Shown here piece by piece: positions 37,800-46,209 of a stretch of DNA of 64,000 bases (positions within the stretch are counted from its first letter, which is position 1; every line of letters begins with the position of its first letter). Under the pieces are notes generated by a model. That model did no database searches. It worked only from the letters and a program-made list of their open reading frames with translations, and was not told where the DNA came from. Both the position numbers and the translations under genes were made by a program. Source of the DNA: Chitinophagaceae bacterium PMP191F (GTDB taxonomy: Bacteria > Bacteroidota > Bacteroidia > Chitinophagales > Chitinophagaceae); contig LGYU01000020.1 of the NCBI GenBank assembly GCA_001302245.1, positions 62,001 to 126,000 of the forward strand, read 5' to 3'.

Positions 37800-37861
37800 T
37801 AAGTGGCTTATTTTTTCTTTGAATCTTGGTTAGATTGCAGAGAACGGTAACCAGAACATAA

Positions 37862-37878
37862 CTGTGAAGTCTTCACAG
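37862..37878. promoter_or_regulatory. 17-bp palindrome upstream of tldD
   Basis: CTGTGAAG-T-CTTCACAG, perfect 8-bp arms around one base, about 36 bp before the start codon. It looks like a dimeric regulator site; no poly-T follows, so it is a poor terminator. Confidence 0.4.
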
Positions 37879-37900
37879 GATTCGTATTTTAATTACATAA

Positions 37901-37906
37901 AGGAGG
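37901..37906 (+). promoter_or_regulatory. Strong Shine-Dalgarno that fixes the tldD TTG start
   Basis: AGGAGG, seven bases before the TTG at 37914. Such a perfect site is rare in this window and is the reason for choosing TTG over a downstream ATG. Confidence 0.75.
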
Positions 37907-37913
37907 TATCACT

Positions 37914-39551
37914 TTGAAAAGAAAAGATTTTCTTCAGTTGTCGGGTATGAGCCTGGGGGCTTTCATGTTGCCTGACCTTTCTGCCTTCGGTAAGATCATT
38001 GATCCTTCTGCCGCACTGGTAGATGGAATGGATGTGAAACTGAAAAAACAACTGGCAGATATTGCATTGAATGCAGCCAAAGCAAAAGGTGCTACGTATG
38101 CAGATGTGCGTATAGGCAGGTACCTGAACCAGTTTGTAACAACACGCGAAAATAAAGTACAGGGTGTTGCCAACACTGAATCATTTGGTGTGGGTATCCG
38201 CGTTATTGCCAATGGTTCCTGGGGATTTGCGGCTTCCAATGAAGTAACAAAAGAAGGCATTGCCAGAACTGCTGAAAAAGCAGTAGCTGTAGCCAAAGCC
38301 AATGCAAAGATCATTTCAGAGCCGGTACAACTGGCTCCGCAAAAAGGCTATGGTGAAGTAAACTGGAAAACGCCGATTGAGAAAAATACATTTGAAGTTC
38401 CTATTAAAGATAAGATCGACCTGTTGCTGGCTGCCAATGCTGTAGCTATGCAGGGTGGTGCCAACTTTGTGAACTCTATGATCATGGCGGTAAATGAGCA
38501 GAAATATTTTGCGTCTACCGATGGCTCTTACATTGACCAGGATATTCATCGTTTGTATCCTTCGTTCAACGTAACCAAAATTGATCGTGCGTCCGGTAAA
38601 TTCCAGACCCGCCGTTCACTAAGCTCTCCGGTAGGTATGGGATATGAATACCTGACTCCGCTGGATAGCGAAAAAGTGGGGGGCATTGTTACCCGTTATA
38701 AAAACCGCTACGACCTGATGGAAGATATGCGGAATGCAACGGCTGATGTAACGCAGAAGATCACTGCAAAATCTGTTGAACCCGGTAAATATGACCTGAT
38801 ACTTGATCCTTCGCACTTGTGGCTGACCATTCACGAATCGGTAGCACACCCCACAGAGCTGGACCGTGTGCTGGGATATGAAGCCAACTACGCCGGTACC
38901 AGTTTCTTAACACTGGACAAATGGAAATCCAAAAACTTCCAGTTCGGCAGCAAACTGGTGAACATTCATGCAGATAAATTGCAGAAAGGTTCACTGGGTG
39001 CAGTAGGGTATGATGATGAAGGTGTAAAATGTAAAGAATGGGATCTGATCAAAGATGGTGTGCTGGTAAATTACCAGGCTATTCGAGATCAGGCACATAT
39101 TATAGGATTGAAAGAGTCACAGGGATGTTGCTATGCGCAAAGCTGGGCGGATGTTCAGTTTCAGCGTATGCCCAATGTTTCATTAATGCCCGGCAAAACG
39201 CCGTTGAGCGTTGATGATATGATCAAAGACGTGAAAAAAGGTATTTATATAGTTGGCGATGGTTCTTTTTCAATTGACCAGCAGCGTTATAACTTCCAGT
39301 TTGGCGGACAATTGTTCTACGAAATCAAAGATGGTAAGATCGCAGGTATGCTGAATGATGTAGCCTACCAGGCAAACACTCAGGAGTTCTGGAATTCCTG
39401 TGCAGCAATTGCTGATGAACGCGATTACCGCCTGGGTGGAGCCTTTAATGATGGTAAAGGTCAGCCGGGGCAATCGAATGCTGTATCGCATGGAAGTGCC
39501 ACTACCCGTTTCAATGGCGTCAACGTGATTAACACTGCGAGGAAAATTTAA
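37914..39551 (+). CDS. tldD: TldD-type zinc metalloprotease
   Basis: 545 residues beginning KRKDFLQLSGMSLGAFML, a hydrophobic twin-arginine-like lead without the usual RR. The metal site HESVAHPTELDRVLGYE (HExxxH) is present, and ENKVQGVANTESFGVGIRVI with NGSWGFAA marks the TldD N-terminal fold. TldD/TldE complexes degrade unfolded peptides and trim peptide natural products. Here it is followed at once by a PmbA-like partner lacking the metal motif, which fits the obligate TldD-TldE pairing. The start is TTG with a strong Shine-Dalgarno. Natural substrate unknown. Confidence 0.9.
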   Translation: MKRKDFLQLSGMSLGAFMLPDLSAFGKIIDPSAALVDGMDVKLKKQLADIALNAAKAKGATYADVRIGRYLNQFVTTRENKVQGVANTESFGVGIRVIANGSWGFAASNEVTKEGIARTAEKAVAVAKANAKIISEPVQLAPQKGYGEVNWKTPIEKNTFEVPIKDKIDLLLAANAVAMQGGANFVNSMIMAVNEQKYFASTDGSYIDQDIHRLYPSFNVTKIDRASGKFQTRRSLSSPVGMGYEYLTPLDSEKVGGIVTRYKNRYDLMEDMRNATADVTQKITAKSVEPGKYDLILDPSHLWLTIHESVAHPTELDRVLGYEANYAGTSFLTLDKWKSKNFQFGSKLVNIHADKLQKGSLGAVGYDDEGVKCKEWDLIKDGVLVNYQAIRDQAHIIGLKESQGCCYAQSWADVQFQRMPNVSLMPGKTPLSVDDMIKDVKKGIYIVGDGSFSIDQQRYNFQFGGQLFYEIKDGKIAGMLNDVAYQANTQEFWNSCAAIADERDYRLGGAFNDGKGQPGQSNAVSHGSATTRFNGVNVINTARKI

Positions 39552-39605
39552 TTAAACCAATTCCTGTCCGGCTAATGGATAGGTTCAAAACAAAGAAATT
39601 CACTT

Positions 39606-40940
39606 ATGGCTATATTAAGTCAGGAAGAAGCACAGGCATTGCTGAAAAAAGTGATCGCATTATCAAAAGCCGATGAATGCGAAGCAAGCCTGAACGGCAG
39701 CGAAGGCGGTAATATCCGTTATGCGCGTAATGCTGTTTCTACTGCAGGTGATATCAGCACGATCAGTCTTGCAGTAAGTTCAACTTATGGAAAAAAGACC
39801 GGCACAGCCACTATCAACGAATTTGATGATAAATCGCTGGAAAAAGTTGTACGCAGGGCAGAGGAGCTGGCGCAACTGGCACCGGAGAACCCGGAGCGTA
39901 TGCCCTTGCTAGGTCCGCAAACATTTAAAAATGCAATTACCTATGTACCTGCTACTGCAGCTGTTACTGCCGATACAAGAGCAGAAGCAGTTGCTAAAAG
40001 TATACAGGTAGCAAAAGATGCCAAATTACAGGCCGCTGGTTTTCTTGAAAACTCAACAAACTTTGTTGCTGTAATGAATTCCAAAGGGCTGTTTGCGTAC
40101 AATAAAAGCACCGGTGTTACCTTCTCCGTTACTACACGTAACGAAGAAGGTACTGGTTCTGGCTATGCAGCCCGTGGTTTTAATGATATAACAAAACTTG
40201 ATACGCTCAGTGCATCAAAAGTGTCTGCTTCAAAAGCAACAGGTTCTGTAAATGCACGTGCCATCGAGCCAGGAAAATATACCGTGATCCTGGAGCCGGT
40301 AGCGGCTGCCTACATGATGGAAAATATGTTTGGGGGCTTTGATGCCCGTAGTGCTGATGAAGGTAGAAGCTTTATGAGCAAACCCGGTGGTGGCAACCGT
40401 TTGGGCGAGCAGCTGATGGACGAAAAAGTAACCATTTATTCTGATCCCTTTAATCCTGAATTGCCTTCTTCTACCTGGAACCGTGAAGGTTTTCCGCTGG
40501 AGAAAATGAACTGGATCGAAAAAGGAAAAGTAAAAAATCTCAGTTATTCTCAATACTGGGCTAAGCAAAAAAATGTACAGCCTGTTCCCGGTCCGTCCAA
40601 CATCATTATGGAAGGTGGTACTGCATCACTGGATGAACTGATCAAAGGAACTGAGAAAGGTATTTTGGTATCGAGATTATGGTATATCCGCATGGTTGAC
40701 CCGCAAACATTATTGCTGACCGGTCTTACACGCGACGGTACTTTTTATATCGAGAACGGGCAGGTAAAATTCCCGATCAAGAATATGCGTTTCAATGAAA
40801 GCCCGGTGATCATGCTCAATAACGTAGAAGCATTGGGCAGGCCGGAAAGGACTATCAGTGTAGAAAGCTATCGCAGCTACCTGGTGCCACCGATGAAGAT
40901 CAGGGATTTTACATTCACTTCTTTGTCAGATGCTATCTAG
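39606..40940 (+). CDS. pmbA: PmbA/TldE-type partner subunit
   Basis: 444 residues of the same fold as TldD but with no HExxxH, as expected for the TldE half. GGNIRYARNAVSTAGDIS, NSKGLFAYNKSTGVTF and EPGKYTVILEPVAAAYMM are family-like. It starts 54 bp after tldD and is terminated by a clean hairpin, so the two form an operon. In the heterodimer it shapes the chamber in which TldD cuts peptides; that role is family knowledge. Confidence 0.88.
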   Translation: MAILSQEEAQALLKKVIALSKADECEASLNGSEGGNIRYARNAVSTAGDISTISLAVSSTYGKKTGTATINEFDDKSLEKVVRRAEELAQLAPENPERMPLLGPQTFKNAITYVPATAAVTADTRAEAVAKSIQVAKDAKLQAAGFLENSTNFVAVMNSKGLFAYNKSTGVTFSVTTRNEEGTGSGYAARGFNDITKLDTLSASKVSASKATGSVNARAIEPGKYTVILEPVAAAYMMENMFGGFDARSADEGRSFMSKPGGGNRLGEQLMDEKVTIYSDPFNPELPSSTWNREGFPLEKMNWIEKGKVKNLSYSQYWAKQKNVQPVPGPSNIIMEGGTASLDELIKGTEKGILVSRLWYIRMVDPQTLLLTGLTRDGTFYIENGQVKFPIKNMRFNESPVIMLNNVEALGRPERTISVESYRSYLVPPMKIRDFTFTSLSDAI

Positions 40941-40967
40941 GCTTTTGTTTTTTTAATGAATAATGCA

Positions 40968-41001
40968 GGCTGTTCCGTTAAAATCGGAACGGCCTTTTTT
41001 G
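40968..41001 (+). terminator. Terminator after the tldD-pmbA operon
   Basis: Stem GGCTGTTCCG (40968-40977) / CGGAACGGCC (40985-40994) with one G-T pair, loop TTAAAAT and a six-T tail. Confidence 0.88.
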
Positions 41002-41033
41002 TAGTATGACTTTTGAATGGTGAGTTGATAAAA

Positions 41034-42302
41034 TCAGTGATCGTTTAATGGTAATCCTCTGCGCTGAAACTCTTTCCAGTTGAGGTATTCATCTCCTTTG
41101 CGTTGTTCTACCATGGTGATACAATCATCTACAGGACAGATCAGCTTACAAAGATTACATCCTACGCATTCCTCTTCTTTAATACTGTAGGTATTGTAAG
41201 GCATTCCCTGGGTGATATTGATAGACTGATGTGAAGTGTCTTCACAGGCAATATAACACAAGCCACAATGAATGCATTTGTCCTGGTTGATATTGGCCAC
41301 ATGGTGATAATTGATATCCAGGTCTTCCCAATGTGTGATGGAAGGCACCGACTTGCCGATAAAATCATCAATGGTTGCAAATCCTTTTTCGTCCATCCAG
41401 TTGCTCAAACCTTCGCAAAGATCTTCGATGATCCTGAAGCCGTGTTTCATAGCGGCTGTACAAACCTGAACCGTAGTGGCTCCCAGCAACATAAATTCTG
41501 CTGCATCTTTCCAGGTACTGATACCGCCTATGCCTGATATTGGTACTTTGGAAGTAACAGGATCCTGGCTGATGGTGGTCAGCATTTTTAATGCAATGGG
41601 TTTTACAGCAGGCCCGCAATAACCCCCAAATACCGATTTGCCGGCCACATAAGGATTGGGCACAAAAGAATTCAGGTCTACACCGGTAACAGACTGGATA
41701 GTGTTGATGAGTGACAATGCATTGCTGCCTGCTTCAACCGCAGCTTTGCCGGTAGGTACTACTGAATGCACATTAGGGGTAAGTTTGGTAATAACAGGGA
41801 TAGTTGCTTTTTCCATTACCCATTCAACCACCATACGTGCAATATCCGGATCTTGTCCAACAGCAGCGCCCATACCACGTTCGGTCATACCATGCGGACA
41901 ACCAAAATTCAGTTCCAGGCCATGTGCGCCGGTATCTTCCACCTGTGCAATCAGTTCGTGCCATTTGTCGCGGGTATTGTCAGCCATCAGCGAAACGATC
42001 ATGGCCCTGTCCGGGAACAGGCGGATACATTCTTTTATCTCTTTGAGATTAATATCCAGTGGCCGGTCGCTGATCAGTTCAATATTGTTCAATCCCATTA
42101 CACGTGTTCCGTTGTAGTCAACTGCAGAGTAACGTGAAGAAACATTTTTTACCTGGCTACCCAGCGTTTTCCATACCACGCCACCCCAGCCAGCTTCAAA
42201 TGCACGGATCACATTCAGTTTTTTATCAGTAGGAGGCGCACTCGCTAACCAGAAAGGGTTGGGCGAATGAATACCAAGAAAATTTACTGCTATATTGGCC
42301 AT
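41034..42302 (-). CDS. preA: NAD-dependent dihydropyrimidine dehydrogenase subunit PreA
   Basis: Catalytic, FMN-binding subunit that reduces uracil or thymine to the dihydro form. 422 residues. The active-site Cys is C135 in LNFGCPHGMTERGMGAAVG. The C-terminus carries two [4Fe-4S] sites: C343/C346/C349/C353 and C379/C382/C385/C389. Length and order match PreA. It is the last gene of the seven-gene minus-strand pyrimidine cluster, 47 bp after PreT. The cytosolic complex takes electrons from NADH through PreT. Confidence 0.94.
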   Translation of the reverse strand: MANIAVNFLGIHSPNPFWLASAPPTDKKLNVIRAFEAGWGGVVWKTLGSQVKNVSSRYSAVDYNGTRVMGLNNIELISDRPLDINLKEIKECIRLFPDRAMIVSLMADNTRDKWHELIAQVEDTGAHGLELNFGCPHGMTERGMGAAVGQDPDIARMVVEWVMEKATIPVITKLTPNVHSVVPTGKAAVEAGSNALSLINTIQSVTGVDLNSFVPNPYVAGKSVFGGYCGPAVKPIALKMLTTISQDPVTSKVPISGIGGISTWKDAAEFMLLGATTVQVCTAAMKHGFRIIEDLCEGLSNWMDEKGFATIDDFIGKSVPSITHWEDLDINYHHVANINQDKCIHCGLCYIACEDTSHQSINITQGMPYNTYSIKEEECVGCNLCKLICPVDDCITMVEQRKGDEYLNWKEFQRRGLPLNDH

Positions 42303-42349
42303 GCTGCTGTTTTTTTAAAGAGCAGTATTTCATGCCCCGTATTCAATAT

Positions 42350-43696
42350 TCAATGATAGAGACCGAGATATTGCAGCATTGCTGCTGCTGCATCTTTACC
42401 AGCCTGCACTGCATCTACCACTTCCTTGCCGCCATTTACACAATCGCCACCTGCAAATACACCGGCAATATTGGTGGTATGGTTTGTTTGCAATGTGATC
42501 TTTCCTTTGTTGTTGGCAATATCATTTTGCTGTATTAATGCCTGGTAAGGCTTTTGCCCGGTGGCTTTGATCACCATGTCTACTTCCAGTGTAATGGTTT
42601 TGCCGGTGGCAACAGGTGCAGGCTTACCGGAGTGATCAGGTGATCCTAATTGCATCACATCGCATTCCAGTGCGGTCACTTTCCCGTTTTTACCAATGAT
42701 GTTTTTAGGTGCCGCCAGCCATAGTGTTCTGCAACCGTCTAGTTTAGCAATATCCAGTTCGGTATCGGTACAGTTTTTTTCAGCTTCTGTTCTGCGATAG
42801 ACGAGTGTGACCTCTTCTGCGCCCAATCGTTTAGCCTGGGTAGCAGCATCTATAGCTGTCATACCCATACCAATAACAGCTACTTTACTACCTACGGCAA
42901 TATGCGGATATCCTTTGGTGCGGAGATTGTAGATAAAACTGATAGCGTCTTCCACGCCTTCCAGTTCTTCACCGGGAATATTAAGCGTATTGGCCAGTCC
43001 AACACCGATACCAATAAATACTGCATCGTATTGTTGCTGCAGTTCTTTAAGCTGTATATCTTTTCCCAGTTCATGATTGTAACGTATGTTGATACCGCCT
43101 ACAGATGTAATAAAATCTACTTCATCTTTGCAGAACTGTGGAGTTACTTTATAGGCTGCAATGCCATAGGTCATCAGTCCGCCACCGGCATTTTCTTTCT
43201 CGTATACAGTTATATCCACACCTGCCCGTGACAATACATGAGCACAGCTTAGGCCTGCAGGGCCGGCGCCGATCACTGCTACTTTTTTACCCGTGGCCGG
43301 TTTTCTTTCAAACAGGTTCCATTTCTGTTCAATGGCTTTTTCAGTGGCGTAGCGTTGCAGGCGTGCAATGGGAATAGGAGCTTCATGCATCAGGTTGTAC
43401 ACGCAGGCGCCTTCACAAAGTTTTTCTACAGGACATACGCGTGAACAACCGCCGCCAAAAATATTGGCGCTGAAAATGGTATGTGCCGCACCTTTATTGT
43501 TTTCTGTGGAGATCTGTTTGATAAACTTGGGAACATTGATGCTGGTAGGGCAGGATTTGGTACAGGGCGCATCGTAACAGAACAGGCAACGGTTAGCCTC
43601 CACCAGTGCCGCTTCTTTTTTATCGAAGGGCGGGTGAATGTCGCTGAAGTTGTGTTCGTACTGTGCAGCCGTAAGCCTGTTGGCTTCAATTGACAT
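42350..43696 (-). CDS. preT: Dihydropyrimidine dehydrogenase subunit PreT
   Basis: NAD(P)H-oxidising, FAD-binding electron input for PreA. 448 residues. N-terminal Cys clusters C37/C40/C45/C49 and C84/C88/C94/C98, then FAD motif AVIGAGPAGLSCAHVL (about 140-155) and a second nucleotide-binding motif VAVIGMGMTAIDAATQAK. The layout is that of the glutamate synthase beta-chain / DPD N-terminal half. It is immediately upstream of preA on the same strand, which supports the two-subunit enzyme rather than a glutamate synthase. Confidence 0.93.
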   Translation of the reverse strand: MSIEANRLTAAQYEHNFSDIHPPFDKKEAALVEANRCLFCYDAPCTKSCPTSINVPKFIKQISTENNKGAAHTIFSANIFGGGCSRVCPVEKLCEGACVYNLMHEAPIPIARLQRYATEKAIEQKWNLFERKPATGKKVAVIGAGPAGLSCAHVLSRAGVDITVYEKENAGGGLMTYGIAAYKVTPQFCKDEVDFITSVGGINIRYNHELGKDIQLKELQQQYDAVFIGIGVGLANTLNIPGEELEGVEDAISFIYNLRTKGYPHIAVGSKVAVIGMGMTAIDAATQAKRLGAEEVTLVYRRTEAEKNCTDTELDIAKLDGCRTLWLAAPKNIIGKNGKVTALECDVMQLGSPDHSGKPAPVATGKTITLEVDMVIKATGQKPYQALIQQNDIANNKGKITLQTNHTTNIAGVFAGGDCVNGGKEVVDAVQAGKDAAAAMLQYLGLYH

Positions 43697-43781
43697 AGCG
43701 GGCGATTTAGTGATGTAGGATTTTTTGATTTACAATTGATCGTATCAAAGACAGCTATCGTCTTCAAATCATCAGATTATA

Positions 43782-44648
43782 TTACAGTTCTGTCAGCCTG
43801 CCATAGGTTTCCGGTCTCCTGTCCCTAAAGAATTGCCAGATACTGCGTACTTCTTCAATCATATCCAGGTCAAACTGTGCTATCAGCAATTCATCATTAT
43901 CCTCTGATGCCAGGGCGAAGATTTGTCCACGCGGATCAACGAAATAAGAAGATCCGTAGAACTTACCAAGATTCCAGGGTTTTTCCTGTCCTACACGGTT
44001 GATGCAACCCATAAAATAGCCATTGGCAGCGGCATGCGCCGGTTGTTCCAGCTTCCATAAGTATTGCGACAGACCAGCGACCGTAGCAGATGGATTGTAT
44101 ACGATCTCAGCACCATTTAAACCGAGGCAACGCGCACCGTCAGGGAAATGTCTGTCATAACAGATATATACACCCACTTTGGCATAACGTGTCTGGAAAA
44201 CAGGATACCCGAGATTTCCGGGTTTGAAAAAGAACTTTTCCCAGAAACCTGATGTATGCGGAATATGATTCTTGCGGTATTTGCCCAGGTAAGTGCCGTC
44301 AGCATCTATTATAGCTGCAGTGTTGTACAATACACCAGCCTGTTCTTTTTCATAGATGGGAACAATGATCACCATCTGGTATTTTTTTGCATATACTGCC
44401 ATGCGTTCTGTAGTAGGACCGGGTACTGTTTCTGCAGATTCATACCACGCTCTGTCTTGACCGGGACAGAAGTAGGGTGTGTTGAAGATCTCCTGCAGAC
44501 ATAATATCTGAACACCTTTTTTGCCTGCTTCTTCAATAAGCGGGATATGTTTCTGTACCATTGCCTCTTTGATCTCTTCAATGGTTCCTTCGCCTTCTGT
44601 TTTAGGCAGGCTCATTTGTATTAATCCTGATTTGATGATCCTTGGCAT
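43782..44648 (-). CDS. Beta-ureidopropionase (nitrilase superfamily)
   Basis: Hydrolyses N-carbamoyl-beta-alanine to beta-alanine, CO2 and ammonia, the third step of pyrimidine catabolism. From the ATG at 44648 it has 288 residues; a TTG frame extends 13 codons upstream but adds no family-like sequence. The catalytic triad is E53 (LCLQEIFNTPYF), K126 (GKYRKNHIPH) and C163 (VYICYDRHFPDG). The function is chosen from the neighbours (PreT/PreA and dihydropyrimidinase); the fold alone would also fit N-carbamoylputrescine amidase. Confidence 0.88.
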   Translation of the reverse strand: MPRIIKSGLIQMSLPKTEGEGTIEEIKEAMVQKHIPLIEEAGKKGVQILCLQEIFNTPYFCPGQDRAWYESAETVPGPTTERMAVYAKKYQMVIIVPIYEKEQAGVLYNTAAIIDADGTYLGKYRKNHIPHTSGFWEKFFFKPGNLGYPVFQTRYAKVGVYICYDRHFPDGARCLGLNGAEIVYNPSATVAGLSQYLWKLEQPAHAAANGYFMGCINRVGQEKPWNLGKFYGSSYFVDPRGQIFALASEDNDELLIAQFDLDMIEEVRSIWQFFRDRRPETYGRLTEL

Positions 44649-44664
44649 ATATGTTTGTGTTTCG

Positions 44665-44825
44665 GTTTGTAAATCGTGAATCAGCAATCATGAGCCGTCA
44701 CTGGTTACCTGATGCCGGTTTCAGAATACCTAATTCCTGATTCCAATTGTACGCTCTACTACATTCAGAACTCAGACTTCTTACTCCTGTCTTCACTTCA
44801 ACATTTCGCATTCGACATTCAGTAT
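44665..44825. repeat. Degenerate short-repeat tract
   Basis: A run of imperfect units between the ureidopropionase and dihydropyrimidinase genes, including CCTAATTCCTGATTCC, CATTCAGAACTCAGACTTC and CATTTCGCATTCGACATTC. ATTC/ACTTC-like cores recur every 6-8 bases. No coding frame, terminator or promoter is evident. Confidence 0.5.
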
Positions 44826-44826
44826 T

Positions 44827-46209
44827 TTAAATCTTTCCCTGCACCTTCTTTCTTTTAATGAATTTTCCTGATCCTTTGGGCAACAGACACTGTTCGTTTT
44901 CAATGGCTATTTGTCCGCGTAACAGTACTGTTTTGATCTTTCCGGTCAACTGCCAGCCTTCATATCCTGAATAATCGACGTTCATGTGATGGGTAGCGGC
45001 TGAAATAGTCTGTTTTTCATTTGGATCAAACAATACAATATCTGCATCGCTGCCAATGGCAATGGTTCCTTTTTGCGGAAACATGCCGAATATTTTAGCT
45101 GCATTGGTACAGGCTACTTCAACGTATTTGTTTAAAGTGATGCGGCCTTTGTGAACGCCTTCGCTGTATAATAATTCCATACGGTGTTCAATAGCCGGAT
45201 GACCGTTGGGAATTTTAGAGAAATCATTTTTGCCCATTAATTTCTGTTCCCACTTAAAGGGACAATGATCCGTTGCTACTACCTGTACCAATCCCTGGTT
45301 AATGCCGGCCCACAGCGTTTCCTGGTCTTTCTTTTCGCGTAAGGGTGGGCTCATGACCCATTTCGCACCTTCAAAATCTTTTTCGTAGAGGGACGCATCC
45401 AGTACCAGGTACTGGATACAGGTTTCAACAAACACTTTCTGATTGCGTCGTGTGGCATTGCGTACTGCATTCAGTGCACCTTCGCAGGTAAGATGAACAA
45501 TGTATCCGGGACAGCCCGTGTAGTTGGCCAGGTCTGCAAAACGGCTACTCGCTTCGGCTTCTGTTACTTCGGGTTGAGAAAGATAATGGTATAGCGGAGA
45601 TAATTTGCCTTCTGCTTTGTATCGGGCTACCAGGTAGTCGATCATATCACCATTGGTAGCATGTACATTGATAAGCCCCCCATGCTTTTTTACTTCCTGC
45701 ATCAGGCCTACCATTTGCCGGTCGTCGATCATCAGTGCGCCTTTATAGGCCATGAATGTTTTGAAGGAAACAATACCTTCCTCTTCGATCATAGCTTTTA
45801 TTTCCTCTTTTGTATGTTCATTAAAATCTGTTACAGCCATGTGAAAGCTGTAATCGCCTACACAATTACCATTTGACCGCGATTGCCATTCCTGTAAGGC
45901 CGTATGCAGGGAATTGCCCTGTTTCTGTAATATGAAATCAATCACCATGGTAGTGCCACCAAAAAGAGCAGCGCGTGTACCGGTTTCATAATTATCACTG
46001 GAAAAAGTACCCATGAATGGCATATCCAGATGTACATGTGGATCTATGCCGCCGGGAAATACAAGCAGGCCGGAGGCATCCAGTACTTTGCCTGCAGTAA
46101 CTGATAGATTGTTACCAATAGCCACAATTTTTTCACCTTCAATGAAAATGTCTGCAACATAATCATCGGTGGCAGTAATGATCCTTCCCTGTTTAATCAG
46201 CAGCGACAT
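44827..46209 (-). CDS. Dihydropyrimidinase
   Basis: Opens the ring of dihydrouracil or dihydrothymine to the N-carbamoyl amino acid. 460 residues, cyclic amidohydrolase fold with a two-metal centre: H58-x-H60 in GGIDPHVHLDMP, the carboxylated lysine K150 in IVSFKTFMAYKG, and Tyr155 in the same motif, both at the positions known for hydantoinases. Its start overlaps the end of the NCS1 transporter gene by 17 bp. The downstream gene is the next enzyme of the path after a 178-bp gap. Confidence 0.94.
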   Translation of the reverse strand: MSLLIKQGRIITATDDYVADIFIEGEKIVAIGNNLSVTAGKVLDASGLLVFPGGIDPHVHLDMPFMGTFSSDNYETGTRAALFGGTTMVIDFILQKQGNSLHTALQEWQSRSNGNCVGDYSFHMAVTDFNEHTKEEIKAMIEEEGIVSFKTFMAYKGALMIDDRQMVGLMQEVKKHGGLINVHATNGDMIDYLVARYKAEGKLSPLYHYLSQPEVTEAEASSRFADLANYTGCPGYIVHLTCEGALNAVRNATRRNQKVFVETCIQYLVLDASLYEKDFEGAKWVMSPPLREKKDQETLWAGINQGLVQVVATDHCPFKWEQKLMGKNDFSKIPNGHPAIEHRMELLYSEGVHKGRITLNKYVEVACTNAAKIFGMFPQKGTIAIGSDADIVLFDPNEKQTISAATHHMNVDYSGYEGWQLTGKIKTVLLRGQIAIENEQCLLPKGSGKFIKRKKVQGKI

